Numbered from the stretch's first letter, positions 38,831 through 51,774 are shown. The stretch is DNA of 64,000 nt from Kosakonia arachidis (GCF_900116535.1 NZ_FPAU01000001.1:1-64000); one strand, 5' to 3'. The notes: generated by a model from the sequence alone, not told the origin. Numbers and translations: made by a program.

Positions 38831-39622
38831 ATGACTCAAATTAATCGTCTGCTCGGGATCATGCAACGTCTGCGCGACCCGGAAACCGGCTGTCCGTGGG
38901 ACAACGAACAGACCTACGCCACCATTGCGCCCTATACGTTGGAAGAGACGTACGAAGTGCTGGACGCTATCAACCGGGAAGATTTTGACGATCTACGCGG
39001 TGAGCTGGGCGATCTGCTGTTCCAGGTGGTGTTTTACGCCCGGATGGCGCAGGAAGAGGGGCGCTTTGATTTTAACGATGTCTGCGCGGCGATTAGCGAC
39101 AAACTGGAACGCCGTCACCCGCATATTTTTGGTGACGCCCATGCCGGAAGTAGCGCGGAAGTGCTGGCGCGCTGGGAGCAAATCAAAACCGAAGAACGTG
39201 CTGAGAAAGCGCAACACTCAGCGCTGGACGACATTCCCCACAGCCTGCCTGCGCTGATGCGGGCACATAAAATCCAGAAACGCTGCTCCGGCGTGGGTTT
39301 TGACTGGACGTCGCTTGGGCCGGTACTCGATAAGGTGTATGAAGAAATCGATGAAGTGATGGACGAAGCGAAACAGGCCGTGGTGGATGAGGCAAGACTG
39401 GAAGAAGAGGTCGGTGATTTACTGTTCGCTACGGTAAATCTGTCGCGCCATCTGGGGATCAAAGCGGAAGTCGCGCTGCAAAAAGCGAACCTGAAATTTG
39501 AGCGCCGTTTCCGCGAGGTAGAGCGAATTGTCCACGAGCGCGGGCTGGAAATGACCGGTGTGGATCTGGAAGCAATGGAAAATATCTGGCAACAGGTAAA
39601 ACGCCAGGAACATGATCTTTAA
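38831..39622 (+). CDS. mazG: Nucleoside triphosphate pyrophosphohydrolase MazG
   Basis: A 263-residue all-alpha NTP pyrophosphatase with two MazG domains. It hydrolyses NTPs to NMPs and PPi and is tied to (p)ppGpp decline during starvation. Domain 1: LRDPETGCPWDNEQTYATIAPYTLEETYEVLDAI with the EExxD-type metal site (RGELGDLLFQVVFYARM). Domain 2: DKVYEEIDEVMDEAKQ and EEEVGDLLFATVNLSRHL. CAGGAAG precedes the ATG. In E. coli it is cotranscribed with relA and mazEF; no mazEF toxin-antitoxin pair lies between relA and mazG here. Confidence 0.96.
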   Translation: MTQINRLLGIMQRLRDPETGCPWDNEQTYATIAPYTLEETYEVLDAINREDFDDLRGELGDLLFQVVFYARMAQEEGRFDFNDVCAAISDKLERRHPHIFGDAHAGSSAEVLARWEQIKTEERAEKAQHSALDDIPHSLPALMRAHKIQKRCSGVGFDWTSLGPVLDKVYEEIDEVMDEAKQAVVDEARLEEEVGDLLFATVNLSRHLGIKAEVALQKANLKFERRFREVERIVHERGLEMTGVDLEAMENIWQQVKRQEHDL

Positions 39623-39882
39623 CGGAATTGTTTCAGTAAGCGCCATTTGTGTGATTTTTTAAATAACAAGCGCTTGATTTACGTCAAAAACATTTACCTG
39701 AAAGCCGCTATTTTCACACTCCTTATATCTGCCAGAACGCTTTGTGAAGCGCCTCTTCAACTTATTCGGGGCGCAGCAAGGCGTCAACGGTGAAAATCCC
39801 TGCGCGTATCGTCATGCTGTGCGTCCGCGATGGGTGAATGAAGTCAGGGCAGATGCGGCCTGAAGAACGAAGGAGAGGGAGA

Positions 39883-42992
<3,110 letters not shown>

Positions 42993-43013
42993 TCGCTAAG
43001 CCCTTGTGAAATG

Positions 43014-43046
43014 AAAAATGCCAGTCATCTGACTGGCATTTTTTTT
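43014..43046. terminator. Bidirectional intrinsic terminator between eno and the SDR gene
   Basis: A 13-bp stem AAAAATGCCAGTC / GACTGGCATTTTT with an ATCT loop, followed by TTT on the plus strand and preceded by an A-tract, so it serves eno and the convergent gene at 43059-44168. Confidence 0.92.
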
Positions 43047-43058
43047 GCTATTTTTTTG

Positions 43059-44168
43059 CTATTTGAAATCCACTTCCATCTGCTGTGGGATTGTCAGCCC
43101 ACGCGTCGTTTGTACGCAACGGGCAATATAGTCCGTAAAGCGAGGTGGCTTCGGCATACCCATACTCAGCAGCTTATCGTTGCTGAAACGCACGTTGAGC
43201 ATGGCGAACGCGCCGTACAAACGCATCGCTTTCAACATCAGTCGCTCATTACAGGGACCGAAAATACCCTTCAGCTCGCGGCGCATCTTCACCAGCGTCT
43301 CGTAACTGACCTGCGCGTATTTATCGCCCACAGGTGCTTTTTCCAGCGCTCGTGCCATCGCTTTATCAATATCAGCAAAACGTACGCTGTTCTCTTCGCC
43401 GGCAGAAATGTGCACCACTTCGCCCTGAGCGATTTGGCCTTTAAGCAGCATCAGTAATGCATCGGCACAATAATCGACCGGGATAACATCGACGCGATCC
43501 TCCATCGAGCACATAAATTTCTGCAACATCAGCCCCATACTGAAGACCCAGAAAATACTGGTTGATGGCAGACACCCATGGTGAGTATGCCCAACGACGA
43601 TAGAAGGGCGGGCAATTACCAGCGGCATCTGCGGGCACTCCTGGCGCATCAGTTGCTCAATGGTCGATTTGGAGCGGGTATAGGTCACCAGATGCTCCGC
43701 ATTCTCGCGAAACTCTGCGCTTTCCGGCACCAGAGAATCGGGTTCCGGCGTGCAGGACATCGCTGTACCGACGTGAAGAAAACGCTGTAAACCCGCAACC
43801 TGCGACATTCTGCGGGCAAAGGCCAGAGTCCCTTCGACATTCACTTTCCAGACCAGCGGGTTATTGCCAAAAGAGGCAACCGCAGCACAGTTCAGCACGT
43901 GAGTGACGCTGTCCAGCGCAGGATCGTTGATGAAGCCTTCCGGCTCGCCCAAATCCCCCAGCAGGATTTGCGAAGTATCAAGTGTACTGAGCACTGCATC
44001 TGTCAGACCAAATTTGCGCATGTTACTTCTAACGCGCTCAAGCCCGGCCTCTTTGTCTTCTGCCCTTACCAACAGCAGTAAATTTATGGCTTCACTGCCG
44101 TGGAGAATTTTTTCCAATACCGCTCCACCCAGAAATCCTGTCACGCCCGTTATTAATAATGTTTTCAT
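43059..44168 (-). CDS. NAD(P)-dependent SDR/epimerase-type reductase (thioester-reductase-like)
   Basis: A 369-residue extended short-chain dehydrogenase/reductase. The N-terminus has the Rossmann motif MKTLLITGVTGFLGGAVLEKIL (TGxxGFLG), then LNCAAVASFGNNP, the catalytic Tyr-Lys in VTYTRSKSTIEQL, and the RPSIVVGHTHHGCLP region. The arrangement is like NAD_binding_4 / fatty acyl-CoA reductase N-terminal and thioester reductase domains, so the substrate could be an acyl thioester or a nucleotide sugar; it cannot be settled by eye. The start at 44168 (GGAGAG upstream) is preferred over 44210. It sits between eno and queE, where E. coli has other genes. Confidence 0.75.
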   Translation of the reverse strand: MKTLLITGVTGFLGGAVLEKILHGSEAINLLLLVRAEDKEAGLERVRSNMRKFGLTDAVLSTLDTSQILLGDLGEPEGFINDPALDSVTHVLNCAAVASFGNNPLVWKVNVEGTLAFARRMSQVAGLQRFLHVGTAMSCTPEPDSLVPESAEFRENAEHLVTYTRSKSTIEQLMRQECPQMPLVIARPSIVVGHTHHGCLPSTSIFWVFSMGLMLQKFMCSMEDRVDVIPVDYCADALLMLLKGQIAQGEVVHISAGEENSVRFADIDKAMARALEKAPVGDKYAQVSYETLVKMRRELKGIFGPCNERLMLKAMRLYGAFAMLNVRFSNDKLLSMGMPKPPRFTDYIARCVQTTRGLTIPQQMEVDFK

Positions 44169-44388
44169 GAATGCTTTCTCTCCAGCGTTGCCAGGGTGGA
44201 TTGTAAGCACGGAAAGCTAAACGCCATATCAATAAAGTAGAGCGAGAAAGGGGGCTTTCTTAAGCTTGTTTTAAGGAAAGGGAAATAGGGGATTTGCTTT
44301 TGACAACGGCAGTGAGTAATTAATTCCAGCACAAAAAGTCAAAAAAATAACTCATTGATTTTAATTGTTTTATATTTCTATTGACAAC

Positions 44389-44424
44389 ATTACATAGCGA
44401 CGACAATTTGCGTCGATATGTAAT
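44389..44424. promoter_or_regulatory. Long inverted repeat upstream of queE (candidate operator)
   Basis: ATTACATAGCGACG (44389-44402) and CGTCGATATGTAAT (44411-44424) are complementary at 13 of 14 positions, with an 8-base spacer. A TTGACA hexamer lies at 44381-44386, so the repeat would overlie a promoter core reading towards queE. The divergent SDR gene starts 221 bases away. No regulator with this target is known to me. Confidence 0.55.
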
Positions 44425-44551
44425 AAAAAACACATATAGTTACATTTTTTTAAGCGGTTGCCGGTGGCGGAAAAGTGCGATACCGCGAAAGGCTATGAAG
44501 GTTAAGCCAGGATCTGCAATAATTAACGTTTATTTCCGATCAGAGTTGACT

Positions 44552-45223
44552 ATGCAGTACCCGATTAACGAGATGTTCCAGACCCTGCAAGGCGAGGGTT
44601 ATTTTACCGGCGTTCCTGCCATTTTTATTCGTCTACAGGGATGCCCGGTTGGTTGCGCCTGGTGCGACACCAAACACACCTGGGATAAGCTTGCGGATCG
44701 GGAAGTGTCGCTGTTCAGCATCCTTGCGAAAACCAAAGAGAGCGATAAGTGGGGGGCGGCCAGTAGTGAAGATCTGCTGGCGATTATTGCTCGCCAGGGC
44801 TGGACGGCGCGTCATGTGGTGATCACCGGTGGCGAACCCTGTATTCATGATTTGACGTCGCTTACCAGCCTGCTTGAGCTGAATGGTTTTAGCTGTCAGA
44901 TCGAAACCAGCGGCACGCATGAAGTGCGTGCTTCCCATTCCACCTGGGTGACGGTATCGCCGAAGGTGAATATGCGCGGCGGCTACGATGTGCTGTTACA
45001 GGCGCTGGAGCGTGCGGATGAAATTAAGCATCCTGTCGGGCGCATGCGCGATATCGAAGCGCTGGACGAACTGCTGGCGCAGTTAACCGATGACAAGCCT
45101 CGGGTGATCGCCTTGCAGCCTATCAGCCAGAAAGAGGATGCCACTCGCCTGTGTATTGAAACCTGCATCGCCCGCAACTGGCGGCTCTCGATGCAGACAC
45201 ATAAATACCTGAACATTGCCTGA
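44552..45223 (+). CDS. queE: 7-carboxy-7-deazaguanine synthase QueE
   Basis: A 223-residue radical SAM enzyme converting 6-carboxy-5,6,7,8-tetrahydropterin to 7-carboxy-7-deazaguanine in queuosine biosynthesis. The cluster ligands are in GCPVGCAWCDTKHTW (the CX3CX2C-type motif with enterobacterial spacing). Other blocks: HVVITGGEPCIHDL, CQIETSGTHEV and TVSPKVNMRGGYDV. The start at 44552 gives the E. coli length; the longer open frame upstream is non-coding leader. In E. coli QueE can also block division under stress; nothing here shows that directly. Confidence 0.96.
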   Translation: MQYPINEMFQTLQGEGYFTGVPAIFIRLQGCPVGCAWCDTKHTWDKLADREVSLFSILAKTKESDKWGAASSEDLLAIIARQGWTARHVVITGGEPCIHDLTSLTSLLELNGFSCQIETSGTHEVRASHSTWVTVSPKVNMRGGYDVLLQALERADEIKHPVGRMRDIEALDELLAQLTDDKPRVIALQPISQKEDATRLCIETCIARNWRLSMQTHKYLNIA

Positions 45224-45225
45224 TA

Positions 45226-45253
45226 AAACGGCCCGACCTGTGGGCCGTTTTTT
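45226..45253 (+). terminator. queE intrinsic terminator
   Basis: AAACGGCCC / GGGCCGTTT stem with a 7-base loop followed by TTT, directly after the queE stop. Confidence 0.92.
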
Positions 45254-45358
45254 CCGCATGATACCTGATGAAATGTTCACTGCAAGGCCTGGCACGTTTC
45301 CAGGCCCGCGCCGTTATTAATCACTCTCTGTATCGTTGACGAAAAAGGATTCATGTTC

Positions 45359-45548
45359 ATGGCACCGGGCCAGTATTCAACGAATATGCCGCGGTTTGCC
45401 CGCAGTAAAGCCAAAACGTATTACTATCCTGTCCCGGCGAACCGCCGAGAAGATTAAGCAGGGGCTGATGGGGATTTTTACAAGCCGCGCAGCGGATTCT
45501 GTCAACGGCCATGTGCTGACCGTTGATGGCGGCTTTCAGGTTCGCTAA
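45359..45548 (+). pseudogene. Relic of a ygcW-like short-chain dehydrogenase (C-terminal part)
   Basis: Segments of an SDR C-terminus can be read in two frames: APGQYSTNM (like the family APGYYATDI), PANR, QGLMGIF and finally NGHVLTVDGGFQVR before a TAA. This pattern matches E. coli YgcW (ending VNGHLLVVDGGYLVR), and YgcW is encoded between queE and queD in E. coli, exactly this position. The N-terminal Rossmann domain is missing and the remnant is frameshifted. It marks a deletion of the ygc gene block. Confidence 0.75.
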
Positions 45549-45591
45549 CGGCTACCGGTCAGACATCCCCGGAAAGAAATGACCGGCTCGC

Positions 45592-45954
45592 TTATTCGCC
45601 GCGATAGACACAACCTGCGGTGCAGGTTTCTTTCACCATGACTGCGCTCAGCAGAGGCACAACTGGCTTCATCTGATCCCAAATCCACTTTGCCAGCACT
45701 TCGCTGGTGGGGTTTTCCAGACCCGGGATCTCATTCAGATAATAGTGATCCAGCCTGTCATACAACGGCTTAAACGCCGCTTTCAGTTCGGCGAAGTCCA
45801 TGATCCAGCCGGTATAAGGATCCACCTCGCCGGTGATCTCCAGGCGCACCAGAAAGGAGTGGCCATGCAGACGACCGCACTTATGCCCTTGCGGGACATG
45901 CGGTAAATGGTGAGCGGCTTCAAAGGTGAAATCTTTAAACAACGTGGTCGGCAT
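45592..45954 (-). CDS. queD: 6-carboxy-5,6,7,8-tetrahydropterin synthase QueD
   Basis: A 120-residue enzyme of the 6-pyruvoyltetrahydropterin synthase family, acting just before QueE. Motifs: [32 protein letters not shown] (zinc-binding histidines and catalytic Cys), [32 protein letters not shown]. It is convergent with the relic and divergent from cysJ, as in E. coli. Confidence 0.95.
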   Translation of the reverse strand: MPTTLFKDFTFEAAHHLPHVPQGHKCGRLHGHSFLVRLEITGEVDPYTGWIMDFAELKAAFKPLYDRLDHYYLNEIPGLENPTSEVLAKWIWDQMKPVVPLLSAVMVKETCTAGCVYRGE

Positions 45955-46313
45955 AATGTACTCTCAGACTGACAAAAAACCGCCGCATAGTAGCGGAAAT
46001 GACCTTTTTTAGCATTAACTAAAATCGCTAAAAGTGTTTACCCGCAAAATACTGCTCACCTCTATTTATTTTATTATTATAATTCAGTAAGTTAATTAAC
46101 CAGTTTTAGTGTTAGTAACTATAGCTAAAACAGGTTAGTTCTTTTGGTTATTTATTATTTCCAACCTTTCTTTAATTGTTATTATCCCGCCGTTAACCTT
46201 AGCTTCACTTCGTTTTTTAAAATTATATCTCCTTATCGTTTTTGCGCTGTTGACCGTGAAAAAGGCTGTCTGCAAAACGAAGGGAAATTTTCGCTACTGG
46301 AACATAACAACGC
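45955..46313. promoter_or_regulatory. queD-cysJ divergent control region
   Basis: About 360 AT-rich bases between the divergent genes queD and cysJ. In E. coli and Salmonella the cysJIH promoter lies here and is activated by CysB with N-acetylserine. Individual CysB boxes are degenerate and were not assigned. AACTATAGC and nearby TTAGT repeats (46100-46140) are candidates only. Confidence 0.45.
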
Positions 46314-48119
46314 ATGACAACTCAGGCACCACCTTCCGCGTTGCTGCCGCTAAACCCGGAGCAACTGGCGCGCCTTCAGGCCGCAACCACTGATTTGACG
46401 CCCACCCAGTTAGCCTGGGTTTCTGGTTATTTCTGGGGCGTGCTTAACCAACAGCCTTCAGCAGCTACTACAGTGCCAACCTCTGCGCCAGAAGTTCCGG
46501 CAATTACGCTGATTTCCGCGTCGCAAACCGGTAACGCTCGCCGCGTGGCGGAAGTGCTGCGTGACGATCTGCTGGCGGCGAAACTTAACGTCAACCTGGT
46601 TAACGCCGGCGACTATAAGTTCAAACAAATCGCTAACGAAAAATTGCTGGTGATGGTGGCCTCAACCCAGGGCGAAGGTGAAGCGCCGGAAGAAGCTGTT
46701 GCACTGCATAAATTCCTGTTCTCGAAAAAAGCGCCAAAACTGGATGGCACTGCTTTTGCGGTGTTCGGCCTTGGCGATACATCATATGAATTCTTCTGTC
46801 AGGCGGGGAAAGACTTCGACAGCAAACTTGCTGAACTGGGCGCGGAGCGACTGCTGGACCGCGTTGACGCCGATGTCGAGTATCAGGCTGCGGCTGCCGA
46901 ATGGCGCGCACGTATCGTCGAGGTGCTGAAATCCCGCGTACCGAAAGACGCTTCGGCGCAGGCCGTGGCGAGCGCGATGGGCGCGGTGAACGAGGTTTTC
47001 TCCAGCCCCTATACTAAAGAAGCGCCGTTGACGGCGAGTTTATCCGTGAACCAGAAAATCACCGGTCGTCATTCCGAAAAAGACGTGCGTCATATCGAAA
47101 TCGATCTCGGGGATTCGGGGTTGCGCTACCAGCCGGGCGACGCACTGGGCGTCTGGTATCAGAACGATCCGGCCCTGGTGAAAGAACTACTGGAACTGCT
47201 GTGGTTGAAGGGCGATGAGCCAGTGACGGTTGACGGTAAAACACAGCCGCTCGCTGAAGCGTTGCAGTGGCACTTTGAGCTAACGGTCAACACCGCCAAC
47301 ATTGTGGAGAATTACGCTACTTTGACGCGCAGCGAAACGTTGTTGCCGCTGGTGGGAGATAAAGCCCAGTTACAGCATTATGCCGCGACAACGCCGATTG
47401 TCGATATGGTGCGTTTCTCTCCGGCGCAACTTGATGCGCAAGCGCTGATGGGGCTGCTGCGTCCGCTAACGCCGCGTCTCTACTCTATTGCTTCTTCGCA
47501 GGCGGAAGTGGAAAACGAAGTGCATGTTACCGTCGGTGTGGTGCGTTACGACGTGGAAGGGCGTGCGCGTATGGGCGGTGCTTCCAGCTTCCTCGCGGAT
47601 CGTGTGGAAGAAGAGGGTGAAGTGCGTGTGTTCATCGAACACAACGATAACTTCCGCTTGCCAGCCAACCCGGAAACACCGGTCATTATGATTGGCCCGG
47701 GCACGGGTATTGCGCCGTTCCGCGCCTTTATTCAACAACGCGCGGCTGATGAAGCGCCGGGTAAAAACTGGCTATTCTTTGGCAATCCGCACTTTACCGA
47801 AGATTTCCTCTATCAGGTGGAGTGGCAGCGTTACGTTAAAGAGGGCGTGCTGAATCGTATTGATTTGGCCTGGTCCCGTGATCAAAAAGAAAAAGTCTAC
47901 GTACAAGACAAACTGCGCGAACAGGGCGCAGAACTGTGGCGCTGGATCAATGACGGTGCGCACATTTATGTCTGCGGCGATGCCAATCGCATGGCGAAAG
48001 ATGTCGAGCAGGCTTTACTGGACGTGATTGCCGAATTCGGTGGCATGGATACCGAAGCGGCGGATGAATTCTTAAGTGAGCTGCGCGTTGAGCGCCGTTA
48101 TCAGCGAGATGTCTACTAA
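46314..48119 (+). CDS. cysJ: Sulfite reductase (NADPH) flavoprotein alpha subunit
   Basis: A 601-residue flavoprotein that passes electrons from NADPH through FAD and FMN to the CysI hemoprotein. Domains: N-terminal flavodoxin ([43 protein letters not shown]), connecting FAD-binding region ([16 protein letters not shown]), and NADPH-binding ferredoxin-reductase module ([34 protein letters not shown]), ending RRYQRDVY. Its TAA overlaps the cysI ATG by one base. Confidence 0.97.
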   Translation: MTTQAPPSALLPLNPEQLARLQAATTDLTPTQLAWVSGYFWGVLNQQPSAATTVPTSAPEVPAITLISASQTGNARRVAEVLRDDLLAAKLNVNLVNAGDYKFKQIANEKLLVMVASTQGEGEAPEEAVALHKFLFSKKAPKLDGTAFAVFGLGDTSYEFFCQAGKDFDSKLAELGAERLLDRVDADVEYQAAAAEWRARIVEVLKSRVPKDASAQAVASAMGAVNEVFSSPYTKEAPLTASLSVNQKITGRHSEKDVRHIEIDLGDSGLRYQPGDALGVWYQNDPALVKELLELLWLKGDEPVTVDGKTQPLAEALQWHFELTVNTANIVENYATLTRSETLLPLVGDKAQLQHYAATTPIVDMVRFSPAQLDAQALMGLLRPLTPRLYSIASSQAEVENEVHVTVGVVRYDVEGRARMGGASSFLADRVEEEGEVRVFIEHNDNFRLPANPETPVIMIGPGTGIAPFRAFIQQRAADEAPGKNWLFFGNPHFTEDFLYQVEWQRYVKEGVLNRIDLAWSRDQKEKVYVQDKLREQGAELWRWINDGAHIYVCGDANRMAKDVEQALLDVIAEFGGMDTEAADEFLSELRVERRYQRDVY

Positions 48120-49831
48120 TGAGTGAAAAACATCCCGGCCCACTGGTGGTCGAAGGTAAACTGGCCGACGCCGAGCGTCTGAAGCTCGAAAGCAACTATC
48201 TGCGCGGTACGATTGCAGAAGATCTGCACGACGGCCTGACAGGCGGTTTCAACGGCGACAATTTCCTGCTGATCCGTTTTCACGGTATGTATCAGCAGGA
48301 TGACCGCGATATTCGCGCCGAACGCGCAGAGCAGAAACTGGAGCCGCGCCACGCGATGATGCTGCGCTGCCGACTGCCAGGCGGCATCATTACGCCGAAG
48401 CAGTGGCTATCGATCGATAAGTTTGCTGCTGATAAGACCCTTTACGGCAGCATTCGTCTGACCAACCGCCAGACATTCCAGTTCCACGGTATTCTGAAGA
48501 AGAACGTCAAACCGGCACATCAGATGCTGCATGAAGTCGGGCTGGACGCGCTGGCGACCGCCAACGACGTTAACCGTAATGTGCTGTGTACGTCGAACCC
48601 GGTTGAGTCGGAACTGCATGCAGAAGCCTACGAGTGGGCGAAAAAGCTCTCCGAGCATCTGTTGCCGCGTACCCGCGCTTATGCGGAGATCTGGCACGAT
48701 GCCGAGAAAGTGGCGACCACGGATGAAGAGCCTATCTTAGGTAAAACTTACCTGCCGCGTAAGTTCAAAACCACAGTGGTTATTCCGCCGCAGAACGACG
48801 TGGATCTGCATGCCAACGACATGAACTTTGTTGCGGTAGCGGAAAACGGCAAGCTGGTCGGCTTTAACCTGCTGGTGGGCGGCGGGCTTTCCATTGAACA
48901 TGGCAATAAGAAAACCTACGCCCGCACCGCGAGCGAGTTTGGTTATCTGCCGCTGGAGCATACGCTGGCGGTAGCAGAAGCGGTGGTTACGACCCAGCGC
49001 GACTGGGGTAACCGTACCGACCGTAAAAACGCCAAAACCAAATATACGCTGGAACGTGTTGGCATTGACACGTTCAAGGCGGAAGTGGAACGCCGCGCGG
49101 GGATCAAATTTGAACCGATTCGCCCGTATGAATTTACCGGTCGCGGCGATCGCATTGGCTGGGTTAAAGGTATCGATAATAAATGGCATCTGACGCTGTT
49201 TATTGAAAATGGTCGTATTCTGGATTATCCGGGCCGTCCGCTGAAAACCGGTCTGCTGGAAATTGCTAAGATCCATAAAGGCGACTTTCGTTTAACGGCG
49301 AACCAGAATCTGATTGTGGCGGGTGTGCCGGAAAGCCAGAAAGCGAAAATCGAAAAACTGGCGCGCAGCCACGGCTTAATGGATGCGGTAAAACCGCAGC
49401 GTGAAAATTCCATGGCCTGTGTGTCATTCCCGACTTGCCCGCTGGCCATGGCCGAAGCAGAACGCTTCCTGCCTTCATTTGTTGATAAAGTGGAAGCGGT
49501 GATGGAGAAACATGGCGTTGGCAACGATCATATCGTGTTGCGCGTCACGGGTTGCCCGAACGGCTGCGGCCGCGCCATGTTGGCGGAAGTGGGTCTGGTT
49601 GGTAAAGCGCCGGGCCGCTATAACCTGCATATCGGCGGCAACCGCATCGGTACGCGTATTCCGCGTATGTTCCGGGAAAATATCACCGAAACGGAAATTC
49701 TGGCGACGCTCGATGAGCTGATCGCACGCTGGGCAAGCGAGCGCGAAGAGGGTGAAGGCTTCGGCGATTTCACCATTCGTGCCGGGATCGTCCGTCCGAT
49801 ACTCGATCCGGCGCGCGATTTCTGGGAATAA
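48119..49831 (+). CDS. cysI: Sulfite reductase (NADPH) hemoprotein beta subunit
   Basis: A 570-residue siroheme and [4Fe-4S] enzyme that reduces sulfite to sulfide with six electrons from CysJ. Visible: [26 protein letters not shown], and the cluster/siroheme ligands in [18 protein letters not shown] and [18 protein letters not shown]. It overlaps cysJ by one base and is followed by a REP pair and cysH. Confidence 0.97.
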   Translation: MSEKHPGPLVVEGKLADAERLKLESNYLRGTIAEDLHDGLTGGFNGDNFLLIRFHGMYQQDDRDIRAERAEQKLEPRHAMMLRCRLPGGIITPKQWLSIDKFAADKTLYGSIRLTNRQTFQFHGILKKNVKPAHQMLHEVGLDALATANDVNRNVLCTSNPVESELHAEAYEWAKKLSEHLLPRTRAYAEIWHDAEKVATTDEEPILGKTYLPRKFKTTVVIPPQNDVDLHANDMNFVAVAENGKLVGFNLLVGGGLSIEHGNKKTYARTASEFGYLPLEHTLAVAEAVVTTQRDWGNRTDRKNAKTKYTLERVGIDTFKAEVERRAGIKFEPIRPYEFTGRGDRIGWVKGIDNKWHLTLFIENGRILDYPGRPLKTGLLEIAKIHKGDFRLTANQNLIVAGVPESQKAKIEKLARSHGLMDAVKPQRENSMACVSFPTCPLAMAEAERFLPSFVDKVEAVMEKHGVGNDHIVLRVTGCPNGCGRAMLAEVGLVGKAPGRYNLHIGGNRIGTRIPRMFRENITETEILATLDELIARWASEREEGEGFGDFTIRAGIVRPILDPARDFWE

Positions 49832-49840
49832 TGCAGTTAT

Positions 49841-49919
49841 GCCGGATGGTGGCGTAAACGCCTTATCCGGCCTACGATTTGCGTAATGTGTAGGCCTGAT
49901 AAGCGAAGTGCCATCGGGC
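49841..49919. repeat. REP pair (BIME) between cysI and cysH
   Basis: GCCGGATGGTGGCGTAAACG...TTATCCGGCC (49841-49872) and the inverted unit GTAGGCCTGATAAGCGAAGT...GCC (49889-49919) are classical enterobacterial REP/PU elements, likely to stabilise the upstream cysJI mRNA. Confidence 0.85.
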
Positions 49920-49940
49920 AATGAACACGGTGAGGAACTT

Positions 49941-50675
49941 ATGTCCAGACTTGATCTGAATGCGCTGAATGAGCTGCCGAAAGTTGAACGTGTGCTTCAG
50001 CTTGCTGAAACCAATGCGCAACTCGAAAAGCTGAACGCTGAAGCACGCGTCGCCTGGGCGCTGGAAAACCTGCCGGGCGAGTATGTGCTCTCCTCCAGCT
50101 TCGGTATCCAGGCGGCGGTAAGCCTGCATCTGGTAAACCAGATTCAGCCGAACATTCCGGTGATCCTGACTGACACCGGCTACCTGTTTCCGGAAACCTA
50201 CCAGTTTATCGACGAGTTGACGGACACGCTCAAGCTGAACCTGAAAGTATTCCGCGCAGAACAAAGCCCGGCGTGGCAGGAAGCGCGTTACGGTAAGTTG
50301 TGGGAACAGGGTGTTGAAGGCATTGAAAAATACAATGAAATCAACAAAGTTGAACCGATGAATCGCGCCCTTGCTGAACTGAACGCGCAAACCTGGTTTG
50401 CCGGGCTGCGGCGTGAACAATCCGGTAGCCGTGCCAATCTGCCTGTGCTGGCTATCCAGCGTGGCGTATTTAAAGTGCTGCCGATTATCGACTGGGACAA
50501 TCGCACGGTATACCAGTACCTGCAAAAACACGGCCTGAAGTATCATCCACTGTGGGATCAGGGTTATCTGTCCGTAGGCGACACGCACACCACCCGCAAA
50601 TGGGAGCCAGGCATGGCGGAAGAAGAGACGCGCTTCTTCGGCCTGAAACGCGAGTGCGGGCTGCACGAAGGCTGA
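49941..50675 (+). CDS. cysH: Phosphoadenosine phosphosulfate (PAPS) reductase
   Basis: A 244-residue thioredoxin-dependent enzyme that reduces PAPS to sulfite and PAP. The PP-motif and active site are seen in [15 protein letters not shown] and [14 protein letters not shown]; the catalytic cysteine is in the C-terminal KRECGLHEG. The start at 49941 (TGAGGAAC upstream) gives the E. coli length; the ORF could extend upstream into the REP sequence without support. It is the last gene of cysJIH. Confidence 0.97.
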   Translation: MSRLDLNALNELPKVERVLQLAETNAQLEKLNAEARVAWALENLPGEYVLSSSFGIQAAVSLHLVNQIQPNIPVILTDTGYLFPETYQFIDELTDTLKLNLKVFRAEQSPAWQEARYGKLWEQGVEGIEKYNEINKVEPMNRALAELNAQTWFAGLRREQSGSRANLPVLAIQRGVFKVLPIIDWDNRTVYQYLQKHGLKYHPLWDQGYLSVGDTHTTRKWEPGMAEEETRFFGLKRECGLHEG

Positions 50676-50716
50676 CAGGGCAGCATCAAACTTTAAAACA
50701 CAATGAGTCAACAATG

Positions 50717-50744
50717 AGGCAGGGAGAAATCTCTGCCTTTTTTA
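50717..50744 (+). terminator. cysJIH intrinsic terminator
   Basis: GGCAGGGAGA / TCTCTGCC stem (one G:T pair) followed by TTTTTTTA. Confidence 0.88.
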
Positions 50745-50781
50745 TCGTTAAACACAGTCACCTAACAACAGGAGCATTGTG

Positions 50782-51660
50782 ATGAAGATTGCGTTTCTGG
50801 GGCTTGGCACCATGGGGCTGCCAATGGCCGCGAATCTAATCAAAGCCGGTTATCAGGTCCAGGGCTGGAACCGCTCCGCCGGGCCGCGTGAGAAACTGGC
50901 ATCGCTGGGTGCAACTCCGGCGAAAACGGCCGCAGACGCGGTGATGGGTGCTGATGTGGTTATTTCCATTCTGGCGGACGATAACGCCACGCGCAGCGTC
51001 GTGCTTGAGGGCAATGTGCTGGCGATGCTGAAACCCGGGGCTATCCACCTGAATATGGCGACTATCTCCGTCGATCTGGCAGTGGAACTGGCGCAACTGC
51101 ACCGAGCGCGTAATATCGGTTATCTTGCCGCGCCGGTACTGGGGCGGGTGAATGTCGCCGAAGCAGGGCAGTTAAATATTCTGGCAGCTGGCGATAGCGC
51201 ACTGCTGGCAAAAGTGCAGCCGCTGCTGGATGTGCTGGGTCAGAAGACCTGGTATCTTGGAGCACGGCCGGAGCAGGCGAATGCCGCTAAGCTGGCGGCC
51301 AACTTTATGATTGCCAGCGCCATTGGCTCTATGGGTGAGGCGGTTGCGCTGGTGCAGGGATATGAGGTCAGTAAAGCCGATTTCATTGATTTAATCACTT
51401 CCACGTTGTTTGCCGCACCGGTCTATAAAGGTTATGGCCAGGCGATTGCCAGCGATATCTTCGAGCCAGCCGGATTTAAGCTGGCGTTGGGGTTGAAAGA
51501 TGTGCGTCTGGCGCAGGATGCTGCCGAGCGGGTGAATGTGCCAATGGCGATTGCCGGTACGCTGCGTGCCGCGCATGTGGAAAGCCTGGCCCATGATGAA
51601 GGACATCTCGACTGGGCCGCGCTGGCGCGTACCGCAGCCCGCCGCGCCGGACAGCTTTAG
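50782..51660 (+). CDS. NAD(P)-dependent beta-hydroxyacid dehydrogenase (3-hydroxyisobutyrate dehydrogenase family)
   Basis: A 292-residue protein. The N-terminal Rossmann domain starts MKIAFLGLGTMGLPMAANLI (GxGxMGxPMAxNL signature). The substrate motif region is AAPVLGRVNVAEAGQLNILAAGD, and the catalytic lysine is in EQANAAKLAANFMIAS. Family members oxidise 3-hydroxyisobutyrate, tartronate semialdehyde, sulfolactaldehyde or similar beta-hydroxyacids; the substrate is not known here. ATG at 50782 has GGAG 7 bases upstream; the GTG just before is too close. It stands alone after the cysH terminator. It does not obviously belong to the GntR operon, from which it is separated by about 640 bases of repeats. 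Confidence 0.85.
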   Translation: MKIAFLGLGTMGLPMAANLIKAGYQVQGWNRSAGPREKLASLGATPAKTAADAVMGADVVISILADDNATRSVVLEGNVLAMLKPGAIHLNMATISVDLAVELAQLHRARNIGYLAAPVLGRVNVAEAGQLNILAAGDSALLAKVQPLLDVLGQKTWYLGARPEQANAAKLAANFMIASAIGSMGEAVALVQGYEVSKADFIDLITSTLFAAPVYKGYGQAIASDIFEPAGFKLALGLKDVRLAQDAAERVNVPMAIAGTLRAAHVESLAHDEGHLDWAALARTAARRAGQL

Positions 51661-51670
51661 CCGTAAACCT

Positions 51671-51699
51671 GCCGGATGGCGGCTCTGCCTTATCCGGCC
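51671..51699. repeat. REP element
   Basis: GCCGGATGGCGGCTCTGCCT...TTATCCGGCC, directly after the dehydrogenase gene. Confidence 0.8.
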
Positions 51700-51774
51700 A
51701 ACATCACAGCCAATGATGCAGCCCCGGTTCAGTGCCACACACCATTTTCTCCGATGAACACAAAGGCTGAAGCG

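Noticed and set aside
39623-39882. Small RNA or mazEF remnant in the mazG-pyrG gap
   Set aside because: There is no toxin-antitoxin sequence, no promoter-terminator pair and no stable hairpin with a T-tract in this part of the gap.
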